Assembly (NCBI GenBank): GCA_965153455.1
Contig: OZ234494.1
Coordinates: forward strand, 22,692,001-22,756,000
Source: Sphagnum compactum
Taxonomy: Eukaryota > Bryophyta > Sphagnopsida > Sphagnales
Direction of reading: 5' to 3'
DNA: 64,000 bases
The translations under genes and the position numbers were made by a program. Shown one piece after another: positions 1 to 10,210 of the stretch. Positions within the stretch are counted from its first letter, which is position 1. Each line of letters opens with the position of its first letter. Under the pieces are notes generated by a model. It did no database searches. It was given only the letters and a program-made list of their open reading frames with translations, and was not told the DNA's origin.

Positions 1-1218
1 GCTTAAGGGTCTTCGTGGACGAGAAATTCAGAAGATGAATGAAATATTGCTGGTGAAATGGAAATAGAGAGGAGTCGGATGTGGAAATTCAAATTTTGGA
101 TGATACTGCTCCCTGTCGTCGTGACTCGTCTTTCCCCACTGTGTCAACGTCTGTTTGTGCGCGCCCGTGGTGCGTTGCAGACGCTTTTTTGTTGCAGACA
201 ATTGTGCCTCTGCGAAACTCTGAAGACGAAGAGGAAGAAGAAGAAGAAGAAGAAAAAGAGGAGGAGGAGAACAACAACAAGGTGTGTGGCTTGCAGCAAT
301 GCAGAAGCAACGGGGAAGACAAAGTCTTCTTATTTATTTATTTATTTATTTTTGGGAGCAAGGTGGGGGGGGAGATGCTCAACGGCAAGGAACAACAGTT
401 CTTCTCTTCCGAGAGATTTGGATCATAGAGCAATAGAGTAGGAGGAAGATTGAGGTGGATGCTGCTGGTGCGTCGTGTGTGGGGAGTCTCTATCAGCGCG
501 CCCGTGTTTGGGTAGTGGGAAAAAAACAGACCGTCTGTTTTGGTGTTTTTTCCCCTATGGTTTTCAGATGACGATGATGCTTGTAGAATCGGAAGTCCTC
601 CTGAAGTTGGACCAAAATTTTGTCGACACTCGGGTGCGCTACTTGAGGAGGGAGGAGACATCATCACGTTTTGTGTGTCAAGGATTTTTGGGGGAAGTTT
701 GGGCATGTATTTGAACGGAGTTCAAGCCGCAACTGGTTGCGAATGGGCCACATTTTGCCCACGCAAGAGTGTTGCTGAAACTTCTTTTCGGAGCAACAAG
801 CCTTTGAGGGCTACTACATGGTGAGAAACGGTCCGAGGAGGAGTAGAGGAGAAGCAGAAGAAACAGCTTGCTAATAATCACGTCAGTTCTCGTGCGAAGA
901 AGACAGAAAGAAGTAAGAACTTTCCTCCATCTCTCTGTGTTTGCTCGCTCTAGGAATCAATAGGTGAGCAAAGTTGACATTCTAAAGAGCAATAGCATCA
1001 CTGCGGCATGGAGAAACATAGCTGTCTTTTTTCTAGGGTTTTCTGCAATGGAATTCTTTGGTCTGTTGAATCTTGGAGTTCTTCAACTGGTGGATAATCA
1101 TCTCTGTTTTTCATATCTCTGACTCCGCCCCTCAGCTTCCCCCTGATTTGCAATATATACCTTGCACATTTCTGTTTGTAGAAAAGCACAGCAATTATAG
1201 AAAAGAAGGGAGATTAAG
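1..1218 (+). other. 5' flank and probable leader of the GRAS gene
   Basis: No protein family is recognisable on either strand. The stretch contains a purine-rich GAA/GAG run at about 228-272 and a TTTA run at about 331-353. It is richer in G+C than the intergenic DNA further along, which suits a promoter and 5' leader. A tract at about 940-975 with CTCTAG followed by GGTGAG looks splice-like, so the leader may be spliced, but this is not certain. The reading frames here are low-complexity and overlap on both strands, so I call none of them a gene. Confidence 0.4.
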
Positions 1219-4200
1219 ATGTTCAAGGGCCAGTGGTTGGACTACTCTGGCATTGAATTCCTGGAGGATGAAGCCATAGCCGCCAAAGTGCCATGCAAAG
1301 GGACACATGCTGCACATAATATTGTCACCATCCAGTCGCTGCAGGAGACTGGGCTGGATGGTCTTTCTGTCAGTGGACAAACTCCTGCTGCTATGCAGAG
1401 CTTGCAAGCTCAATTGCTGTTTCAACAGCTGAGTTATCTCCTCGCAGAACAGCAGAGTGCAGTAACGCCTGCACTGACAACCCCTGATATGGACATGGGT
1501 GATGCCCTGGCAAGCCCTGAAAGAGTGAAATATGCTCAAGCACATTCTGAAACCATCAGACATGTAACTCCAGAGGATGCCAGGCTGATGTCCGATCATG
1601 TAAGTTTGAAAAACCTAAACCTTTGAAACTATATTGTTGAATCAGAAGTCGGAAGTAATGTAATCTCTGCTCCCAGCTCTGGACTGATTAAATCTCCAAC
1701 TGTATGATTTTCTGCAGTTCAATCCCATGATATTGAGGCAGGCAGAATGCACAGAAGTTGCTGCAGAAAATCTGCCTGTTTACCTAGCTGCATCATCAAA
1801 GTCATGTGTTGATGGGAGGCTCACTTCCATTGAAAATCGTCTTGCAAAAATTTCTGCTGCTCTTGCAGCCCATGTACAAGTTCCAGTTCTGGCATCAAAT
1901 GCTCCTCCATGTGTCACTGATGATGTTGGTGTTCCAGTCAAAGTGTCTGCAAAGTCCTATCCCACAAGAAGCTCTTCTACCTTTGAGAATGCTATAGATT
2001 GCAAGGGAGAAGTTACTCATTCAGACAGCCCTTTAAATGCTAAGGCTGATCTATTGCTGGTGAGTTCATCATATTTTTTCTTTCTCCATGTATGATATTG
2101 AACTTTTTATTACTTGCTTTTCTCACTCCCAGATCTATGATGTTTTGCCTGACAGGTTCACAAATCTTCAGCTGCTACTCCAGTTTCTATGAGTGCTACA
2201 ACAGCTCCAAATTGCAAGCCTGTTGGGGGCAAACCAGTTGCAAATTTTTCCAGTCTTCATCAGTGGGAAGCTGCTACCATGGCATCCATGCAGCATAAGG
2301 GGTTGGGCAAAGGGTTCCTTGAGAGGACTATACTCACACAAGAAAATAATCATCCAGTATTCCCATCAAGCTGGAGCTTTGATACCTCAGAAACAGATGA
2401 AGCTCTGTCCATCGAAACTCTGTCTGAGCTAGATGAATGGGAAGGTGCCACGACCACATCCACACAGCATGAGAGACCTTTCAAGGGGTGTTTACAGAGG
2501 ACTAGGTTCAGCTGTGAAGATGATCTTGCAAAGCCACTACCCTTCCAAACCTTTAATGGTTCAGACACTGCTGAGACTTTGTCACCTGAAGCTTTGTCTG
2601 GTCTGGATGAGTGGGAAGCTGCCACCACAGCATCAACACAGCATGAAAGACTGGCCAAACAGTGGATGAAGACACTGATTGAGGATTTGACAGGGCAATC
2701 TCGAGGTGAGGATTCACGGAGTTGGAAGGATACTGAAACTTGTACACCTCCCTTCACCCCAGGTGCAGAATCATCACAGAAGCACCCAGAACAGCAACAT
2801 GAGAGTGAACAGCGAAGTGGATCTCCATTCAGGAGTGATTGCAGCAGGGAAGACAATCAAGCCTCAGAGTATTTACAAGAAGCAAATCCTGGCAAGGCTT
2901 GGCAGGGAGGACAGCAAAGTGAGGAAGTAGGACAAGAATTGGTAACATTGCTTTTGGCATGTGCAGAAGCAGTCTCTACCAAAAGCTTGAGTCTATTGAA
3001 CCATCTTTTACAAAAACTTGGGGAGCTGGCATCACCCAAAGGCACCTCAATGCAACGTATAGCAGCTTATTATACTGAAGGCTTGGCTTGCCGAGTAACT
3101 CGACTATGGCCACAAATCTACCAAAAGCTTCCCTTTGATATCAACCATACGGAAGATGAAACTCAGACAGCGTTTCATCTTCTTAACCAGTTCTCACCAT
3201 ACACAAAGTTTGCCCACTTTACAGCTATTGATATCATACTCCAAGCATTTGAGGGGGCTGATCGTGTCCATGTGATTGACTTTGATGTCAAGCAAGGCCT
3301 TCAATGGCCTGCTCTTTTTCATAGCCTTGCAGTGAGGCCTGAAGGGCCACCAGCACATATCCGTATCACAGGTAAGTTGGATCCTACAGTCAAAACATCA
3401 CATCATTCTTAATGTTACCTGTTTCTTTTGCACCCAGGACTTGCAGCTGATATTTTCTCTGTGATTCCACTGTGTCTTCTGTCATCTTCTATTGATGCTG
3501 GAAACAAGCTTCTGAAGCACCTTTCTTTCAAAGATTAGTTCTACTCGATTATCCTTTTGTGATCTATGAGCTGTCTGCAGGGGTTGGTGATTGCAAGGAG
3601 GATCTTGAGGACACAGGTGACAGGCTAGCTGAGTTTGCAGAAGCCCTCAACATTCCTTTCACATTTCATGCAGTGATAGACCGGCTTGAAGATGTTCGGT
3701 TATGGATGCTTCATGTGAAAGAGAGTGAGGCTGTTGCAGTGAACTGTATTATGCAGCTGCACCGTTTGCTCTACGATTCAGGGGAGAGCATCAAGGACTT
3801 TCTGAGCCTCCTCAAGACAACAAGACCCCGGGTGGTTGCACTAGTTGAGCAAGAAGGAAGCCATAATAGTCCAAATTTTGAGGCAAGGTTTCTTGAGTCT
3901 TTGCAATACTACTCGGCAGTCTTTGACTCCTTGGATGCAAACCTTCCACGAGACAGCAAGGCTCGTTTACAGGTTGAGAAACTATTCAGCAGGGAGATTC
4001 ACAACATTCTTGCTTGTGAGGGTTTGGAGAGAGTGGAGAGGCATGAGACCTTTGCCCAGTGGCGTATTCTTATGAGCCAAGCAAAGTTCTCAAGTGTTCC
4101 TGTGCAAAAAAGGGCAAAAGCACAAGCACATATCCTCCTCCACATGTTTGGATCAGATGGTTACACTTTGAGTGAAGAGGATGGTACTCTCACTCTTGGT

Positions 4201-4263
4201 TGGATGGATCAACCTTTGTTCACTGCATCTGCATGGACTCCTGAAAGAGATGGTGTAGCATGA
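1219..4263 (+). CDS. SCL28: GRAS-family transcriptional regulator, SCL28/DLT-like, 4 exons, 873 aa
   Basis: Exons are 1219-1599, 1718-2059, 2156-3371 and 3581-4263. All have GT-AG borders and consistent phase and give 873 residues. The C-terminal ~370 residues form a complete GRAS domain. Leucine heptad repeat I starts near residue 503 (LVTLLLACAEAVS). The VHIID core reads VHVIDFD at about 612-618. The PFYRE-type segment follows the last splice, and the SAW motif ends near residue 865 (LGWMDQPLFTASAW). Segments such as RLEDVRLWMLHVKE and ACEG resemble what I remember of Arabidopsis SCL28 and rice DLT. Those proteins act in the nucleus in cell-cycle and growth control. The N-terminal ~500 residues are poorly conserved and contain a triplicated 58-residue block. 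The start is the first ATG of exon 1. The 3' end converges on LIP5. Family assignment is firm; the SCL28/DLT subclade comes from memory. Confidence 0.93.
2255..2670 (+). repeat. Triplicated 174-bp coding repeat inside the GRAS gene
   Basis: Three units start at 2255, 2429 and 2603, exactly 174 bp (58 codons) apart and in frame within exon 3. Each opens with a motif of the form L-[HD]-[QE]-W-E-[AG]-A-T followed by S-[MT]-Q-H. A shared acidic stretch follows with LS-[IP]-E-[TA]-L before the next unit. The third unit is complete only in its first half. The block occupies roughly residues 275-415 of the protein, upstream of the GRAS domain. Confidence 0.85.
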
Positions 4264-5338
4264 GTTGCTTGGTGCTTAACCCAAACACTTTCTGCTCAAG
4301 GCACAGATTTGAGTTAAACTGGAGCAAAGCCTCTTCCAGAACTGGAAACTGGGGTTTCCAATCTGAAAACTTTTCACAGGATCAGCTATTGTCTTTGAAG
4401 TGTCTTTGGCTAAATGAGGTGGCACTTTGAAGACAGGAGAAACATGAATTCCAGCATTGGGCATTGTTTGATCTCATCATCTGTGTCACTCTTTACACCA
4501 ATAACTTTGGCACTGCTCATGGTGCTAGGTGCAATACACCATTGATAGACAATTTTTGTCAGTCTTCAATGATGACTCAAATAGATAGCATCTCCACTGA
4601 ACTAAACACTCAGGTCTGGGCTCCAGGGAACCTCTGTACATACAGGAAGGGCAGTTCTGCACAAATTGAGATGTGTTGATAGTTGTTCTTCTTTATGTTC
4701 AATGTGTAGTGGTATGTACCACTTATCACTTCAATTTTTGTTGAGTTGGGGCAAAGAGCCTCCATTCCAATGCATGTAGTCTCTGTGTGTTAGAATTTTT
4801 TTTGAAGGTTGCACTGTCCCATTCCCTGACATGCACTCTTCTTCTAATTCTTTGATGAAATTTGGGGTCCTGCATTGATGTCCTGAAAGGGCAATACAAC
4901 ATCTTGTGCTTTGATTTTGATCTGTCATGACTACATCCCCTGGGGTTATAAATTGCAACCTCTCCAAAGGGTGGGGTTATACGTAGTTATGAAACATCAA
5001 GAATCAAATTATTGGCATTTTTGTTTGATAAAAGTCCTTGCTTGATAAAAACCCAAAGTAAAGTGAACTTGAATTCCAAACCTTGGACCAAAAACCCAAA
5101 GCTCCATGTGGGAGGTTCATGTACTTATGCTTTTTACATGCCTTGCAAAGTGAGTGAGAGCAGGTACGTCAGCAGCAGTAATGGCTTATAAACAATAATT
5201 TGAAAGAAGTTCAGCCTTTGAATAGTGTGAAACTAAGTTGGGCCTACAAGATATATTTCTCAAAGGGTTAGTAAAAAATATGATTGGCTGGTCACAATGA
5301 TTGACCCATGTGGTTGCGGTAAAAGAGACTTACAGTTA
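4264..5338. other. Convergent 3' region between GRAS and LIP5
   Basis: About 1.07 kb separates the two stop codons. I see no exon-like frame. The stretch should contain both 3' untranslated regions. There are AT-rich patches around 4700-5060 that could hold polyadenylation signals, but I cannot fix the cleavage sites. Confidence 0.5.
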
Positions 5339-8184
5339 TCAGCTGGTACCAGAGCGGGAGGTCAACACCTCAAGTGATTTCTGAAGATAAGAAATAGCAG
5401 TGGGAATGTCATCAAATGCCAGTGCACTCACAGCAAACCTTGACATCTTGTGGGCTTCTGCTACTTGGGCAGGAGAAGGCTCATAATTGCTGTCATAAAT
5501 TTCATTTGGATTGTGTACTGCTGCTGATAAGTCAGTTGCACTTGGGGCACTTGCGGTGCGAGCATGACTGGGATGTACTCCAGTGAATGCAGGGTTGTCT
5601 TGTGTCTCATGGGTGGCAGATGGATATTGTGGAGCTGCTGAATGATACCCTGATCCTCCTGGAGGGAAAAAAGATGGATATGATGGTGGTGGAGGGGGAT
5701 TGTTGAAAGGGGAGCTTGACCAATTTTGCTGAGGATTGTAGCCTGGTTGACTCGCTTGTGGGCTTCCAGCTGCATCATGATTTGATGGATATGAGATGAA
5801 ACTTGGGGGCCCAGAAGAAGTTGGGCCTGGTTGATCTGTTGCATAAGAGTATGTGCCAGCTGTAGAAAAAGGTGGGGCCTGCGAATAGAAATTTGACTGA
5901 TCTGATGGTGGAGAACTTGATGGGAAGACCAAGTTTCCTGTGGGTGCATAATAGTCATGTCCATAGGATGGATAGGCTGGTGGGGATGGTACGGGGGGCA
6001 AATTGATCTCATCATAGGCAGCAGCATTGCTACTTTGGTCAGATGGATGTTCTAAGGGCGTTGATGTATCGGACAAAGGTGGCCCTTGAGAACTTTGCTC
6101 CATGGATCTGGATCCTTGGTTTTCCCAGTTTCTGTCCACATGTGAACTGATTGATGGAATTTCTGGTGCCACATTTGTGCTCACTATCTTTGAAACCTGC
6201 TCAAGAAAAGAAATCCAGTAAGACTCCCTCTTATGGGGAAAGCTGTCTCCTTCATGAGGAACAGAATCAGCCTTGGTGCTAGCTTTTGCTAGAAAAAGGA
6301 CAAAATAGACATGAAGCAGAAAGTTGTGTTTCAGATGCCAACAATTGACACTTGACCAGGTAACAAAGTGATACTTGGAGTGGCTGGCCTACAGTGCTTT
6401 CCTATCAACTGAATTAGAGAACAGCACACACTCTGAGATATCCACTCTAGTTCAGATGAACCTGACATGATTCCTTAAACAAGCACTTGGCAGTCAACAA
6501 AAGATGCAGCCCAAATTACAGAAGGGAGAGTTCCACAGGAGCAGAAAGACATGAACAACAGATAGGAGATATTGGCTTAGGACGAACCTCAGGATTCCAG
6601 GGATCGCCTTCACTGTCATCAACAGGGGGACCGGGTACTGGCTTTCGGCCCTCACTTAACGCTTTATGAATGTCAACAGCTTTCCAGGCTGCATACTTCT
6701 GTTTCTCTAAAATCTGTCCCCCAGCCAGCAATTGAAACCAATTAATGGCACTTTGCTCTGAAGCTTTACTCCATAGCCCATGTCTGTGCGCACAGTTAGC
6801 AATGCTAAGTATTAGATACCGATTCTAAAACATGTGATTCTAATGGCAGGCTAAACATACCAAAGCTAAGAAAATAAATCACAGCCATGAAAAATTCTGT
6901 GGATTATGCCAAAGCATGAAGTGTTGCGAATACCATTTGAAACCTCACAGTGGAAGGATATGCAGTGGCCTTGCAGAAGCACATATCAAAACACAGCATG
7001 CAAATTGTGACAATACAAGACATGCATCACACAACTTACATCGGTCTGCAATTCACCAAATTGAAGCAAAACCTCAAAGAAAATACTGGCTGCATAGAAA
7101 CTCTTTGCTGTGTTCCTGGCAAGCAAAACAGAAAAATCTGAGAGAAGATTCAACAAACAAGTTGTGGGTAGTATCTATTTCACTCCGGCTCTAGAACATA
7201 ATGAACTTAAGCAAGGATCTTCCAAAATAACACCAAAACTGGTGAACTTGATTAATTCTTCTCCTACTGAGGACAAGAATGTCGCTACCAATCCTCCAAG
7301 CAAATATATATTGAATGCATACAGAGAAGCATTAAAAACTCGTGCAAAAAGCCTGATTGCCAGAATACAGAAGAGGCACTGGGCCATACGCATCTGCACG
7401 ACCAGCTCGATCCTGCTTGTCAGCTTTTGCAAATACACCCAATGCAAAACCCTCCATGTGCATGTTGTCATCTGAACTCAGCTTCACCACTGTTTTATCC
7501 TGCCATGTCCCCATTCGGAAATGATGAGAAACCAGCGCTGACAGCAACCTCTCAACAGAAAATTTATATATGGTTAGTCTTTCCTGCACAGTAATAGCAT
7601 ACAGTAGGTTCACGAGAATCTTCAGGATTCATATTATTGTCACAAAAAGTGTCACAACACAGAAAGCTCTTGAGTCTAACATCTCCCATAGATGTCTTCT
7701 CTTGTGTAGAACAAAGCAATTTCTACAAAGCTTGTCAGGTTAAGAATCTGATTTCACAATTCAGGAAACAATTGAGAGTATGTGAGTGCCTAGTAGTCCT
7801 GGTGACAGGTAGCAACAGACTTGAAAATTACATGAGCACCTTTTCAAGCTGATTCATGAGAGAAGCAAGCAATGCATTTGTGTTTTGGGTGCGTTCCTTG
7901 GCAGGAATCTTCAAGCCTTTTTCCATTGCATACAAGCGACCTGCCATTACCACAACAAAACAAAACCATGCACAAAGATTATCTACTTTGTCCCTGCATG
8001 TATCGCCATGTAACACAATAAAAACCGCATACACCTAGGGTTAGGGTTAGGCGAGGGAGGGAGCAGGCAAACAAACAATCTTACAGTAGTACGCCACCAG
8101 ATGGTCATGCTTTTGTAGCTCATCGGCCCTTTGCAAAACTGGAAGAAGAATCTTCGCTGGCTCTCCTCCTCCATCCCCCGTCAT
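5339..8184 (-). CDS. LIP5: LIP5/VTA1 homologue (ESCRT-III/Vps4 regulator), 6 exons, 456 aa
   Basis: Read on the minus strand, the exons are 8184-8085, 7940-7840, 7499-7390, 7115-7040, 6713-6588 and 6196-5339. All junctions keep phase. The protein starts MTGDGGGEPAKILLPVLQRA and has a tandem MIT-type N-terminal domain (about residues 8-150), with segments LQRADELQKHDHLVAYYC, ADKQDRAGRAD and FYAASIFFEVLLQFG shared with plant LIP5. A long Pro/Ser/Tyr/Gln-rich linker follows (about 170-410). The last ~45 residues form the VTA1 C-terminal domain (AEAHKMSRFAVSALAFDD). LIP5 binds and stimulates the AAA ATPase SKD1/VPS4 and acts in multivesicular body formation on endosomes. At 456 residues it is somewhat longer than the ~420 I recall for Arabidopsis, mainly in the linker. 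The start is the first ATG preceding the conserved LLPVLQRADELQKH segment. Confidence 0.95.
8035..8054 (+). repeat. Short interstitial telomere-like repeat in LIP5 intron 1
   Basis: A CTAGGGTTAGGGTTAGG run lies inside the first LIP5 intron. A similar run (TTAGGGTTAGGGTTT) occurs at about 8567-8581, upstream of LIP5. Telo-box-like motifs near plant promoters are known, so a regulatory role is possible but not shown. Confidence 0.5.
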
Positions 8185-8835
8185 TCTCTTGTTACGAGAT
8201 TTGCAAACGAGGAGAAATCGCCGTCGGCGAATCCAGATTGTAAAATCGCGGATTCCGGCTCGCTCTTTGGGGCTCAATTAATCACTGCATAGGTTGAACC
8301 CGTTTCTTTCTCCGTTCAATTCTCAATTCTTCTCGCGCTCAACAAACAACGCCGTAGCTTCTTCTTCCTCTTCTGATCATCAAACTTCTGCACACTAAAA
8401 ACCCCGCAATGCGACGACAAACTTTCTCATATCCGACACTTCACTGCAAACACAAAACCGACTTCTTGCAAATCCAATCAATTTCTGATTGCGTGGTGGA
8501 GACGTCCGGCAACTTGTGAAATGCGCAGTGGAGGAATGTTCGTCGTTGCATACGCGGGGTCGGGAATTAGGGTTAGGGTTTGGTGCTCACATCAGCTCGA
8601 GCGAATATGCGTTCGTGCGCACCCCTGCCCTTTGCTTTGTGTTTGAAGCACGGCTTGTTCTAACAAACCAGAGCCATGACTTTGCTCCAATCTTTATGCC
8701 GGAGACTTCCCCAATCCCCTCCCGAAGCCACAACAGACCTAGCAGTGGGACGCAGCAGCGCGAAGCTGAACAAAAATTCCCTCTGCGGAGGATTATGCAT
8801 CTTCCTTTGCATCTTTCCATCACCCAAGAGTGGTG

Positions 8836-9575
8836 ATAAGATTGTCGTCCCACGGCGCTTGTTTGCAAAGGAGGTTCTGGAGATGGAAATTTGACTTGCT
8901 TACAGGGACAAAAAATAAATCAAAGAGGAGTGTGACAAGCTACACACCCAGGCTTGTTGCGGAGCTTCTTCCTCCTCCCAAGAGCAATTTCCCTCGTTCA
9001 AATACAGTGCAGAGACGACAGAAAGGGTTTAGGGTTTCTGAGGCAGACATAGCCTGTTTCTGTTGAGCTCACTGGGATGGTTAGGGATGCCAAAAAGACA
9101 GTGGGTGAGATTCACAGTTTGGATTGATGAGTGCATGACAGCAATTTGATGTGGTTGTTCCGACTCTGCTATATGGTATAGGATCCAAGAGTTTCACACA
9201 TACTGTTGTGACTGTTGTGCCAGAGAAGTATGTCCAGATTTTCAGGAAAATTGCTCCTGACCATGCCTTGCAAGTCATTATGATAGATAGAAGGAGTGGT
9301 AAGCCTTTGGAGCAACTTGGTGGCACAGATGAGTGCTATTGTAATTGATGGGATATTGCATGGTTTCCAAATTCCAATCTGGCATTGTAGCCTGGGTTTT
9401 TAGGGACGAGAATACCCATCATGCAGTTTCATACTTAAGGTCATGTCTGAGAGATTGTGAAATATGCCATTCATTAACAAGACAAACAACAGAACAGCCG
9501 ATTTGAGGACAGATTTCATATGGCTTTTGCAGAGAAGGCACTGAAAGTAGCAAGTGTGGCAGCAGCAGCTAAAAC
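8836..9575 (+). pseudogene. Degenerate intronless copy of nuclear cap-binding protein CBP80 (middle part)
   Basis: Consecutive islands in shifting frames match CBP80/ABH1 in the right order. They include PRRLFAKEVLEMEI (ends 8894), FPSFKYSAETTE (about 8988-9024), ELTGMVRDAKKTVGEIHSLD (about 9066-9125), LLYGIGSKSFTHTV and YVQIFRKIAPDHALQVIM (9160-9285), and QMSAIVIDGILHGFQI (9325-9372). These are followed by AIVAWVFRDENTHH (about 9385-9425) and INKTNNRTADLRTDF (about 9474-9518). Plant CBP80 has the corresponding motifs RLF.KEVLE, KSFTH..TVLERY, QM.AV.ID and NKTYNRISDLRKD. Several frameshifts and in-frame stops break it, so no full protein can be made. No introns interrupt ~0.74 kb of a normally intron-rich gene, which suggests a retrocopy. 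CBP80 normally binds the mRNA cap with CBP20. Nothing recognisable is left of the N- or C-terminal parts. Confidence 0.75.
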
Positions 9576-10210
9576 ACACAGGCCAAATGGAAGGAAACTG
9601 GTGCATTAGCAGAGGAGTTCAACAAAGATTTGAGTCCCCTGATCCAGCTTGCATGAAAACTGATTAGAGGAAGTTGATAGTAGCTGACAAAGTTTCCTCA
9701 CATTGGATACCTACATGGTGACCATTTTCTTGCATGTGCAATACAAAGATTGTGCATTGAGTAAGTATGTTTCTTCTGGGGGTTTTCTTTTGGGTCTGCT
9801 GAAGTATGTTGTCAAGCCAGGACAAGAAGGCCCAAAGGGTTTTAAGAATCTTGATATTCGTTTGTTTTCCATCTTCATCCTGTTAAAAGTAGTCATGATA
9901 TACCCACCCCTGTGTGTATCAATTGTTATTGCAATGGAGATTAATGGTGTCAGAACTGGGAAAATCATTTTCATTGTGTCTACAGACTGTCCTATCATCT
10001 GCTGCATGTGTGGTAGAACCCAATGCTCTGTACATATACTATTAGACTATCAATTGCCTATCAAAATAGTGAGGATGATGCAAGGACAGTTAGGATGTCA
10101 CTCACATCTAAGTGCTGAGACTAACCCATTGCGTAATCAAGAAAGGATCAGTATCACAAAAGCTGGATTTTTCTGTAATGCATGTTGGTGATTTGGGGTT
10201 TTATGATTGC
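9576..10210. other. Intergenic stretch, 3' side of the allene oxide cyclase gene
   Basis: I see no exon that fits a known family. A 162-codon open frame on the plus strand (9703-10191) begins with TTG rather than ATG and resembles nothing I know. Part of this stretch is probably the allene oxide cyclase 3' untranslated region on the minus strand. Confidence 0.4.

Noticed and set aside
3431-3580. Possible alternative exon of the GRAS gene after the HIRITG splice donor
   Set aside because: Joining here would interrupt the GRAS domain with a stop at 3536; the acceptor at 3580 restores the conserved TGVGD segment.
5461-6027. 188-codon minus-strand frame rich in His/Gln/Pro
   Set aside because: It is an out-of-frame reading of the LIP5 Pro/Ser/Gln-rich exon.
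9703-10191. 162-codon plus-strand frame downstream of the CBP80 pseudogene
   Set aside because: It starts with TTG, has no family resemblance, and I could not align it to the remaining part of CBP80.
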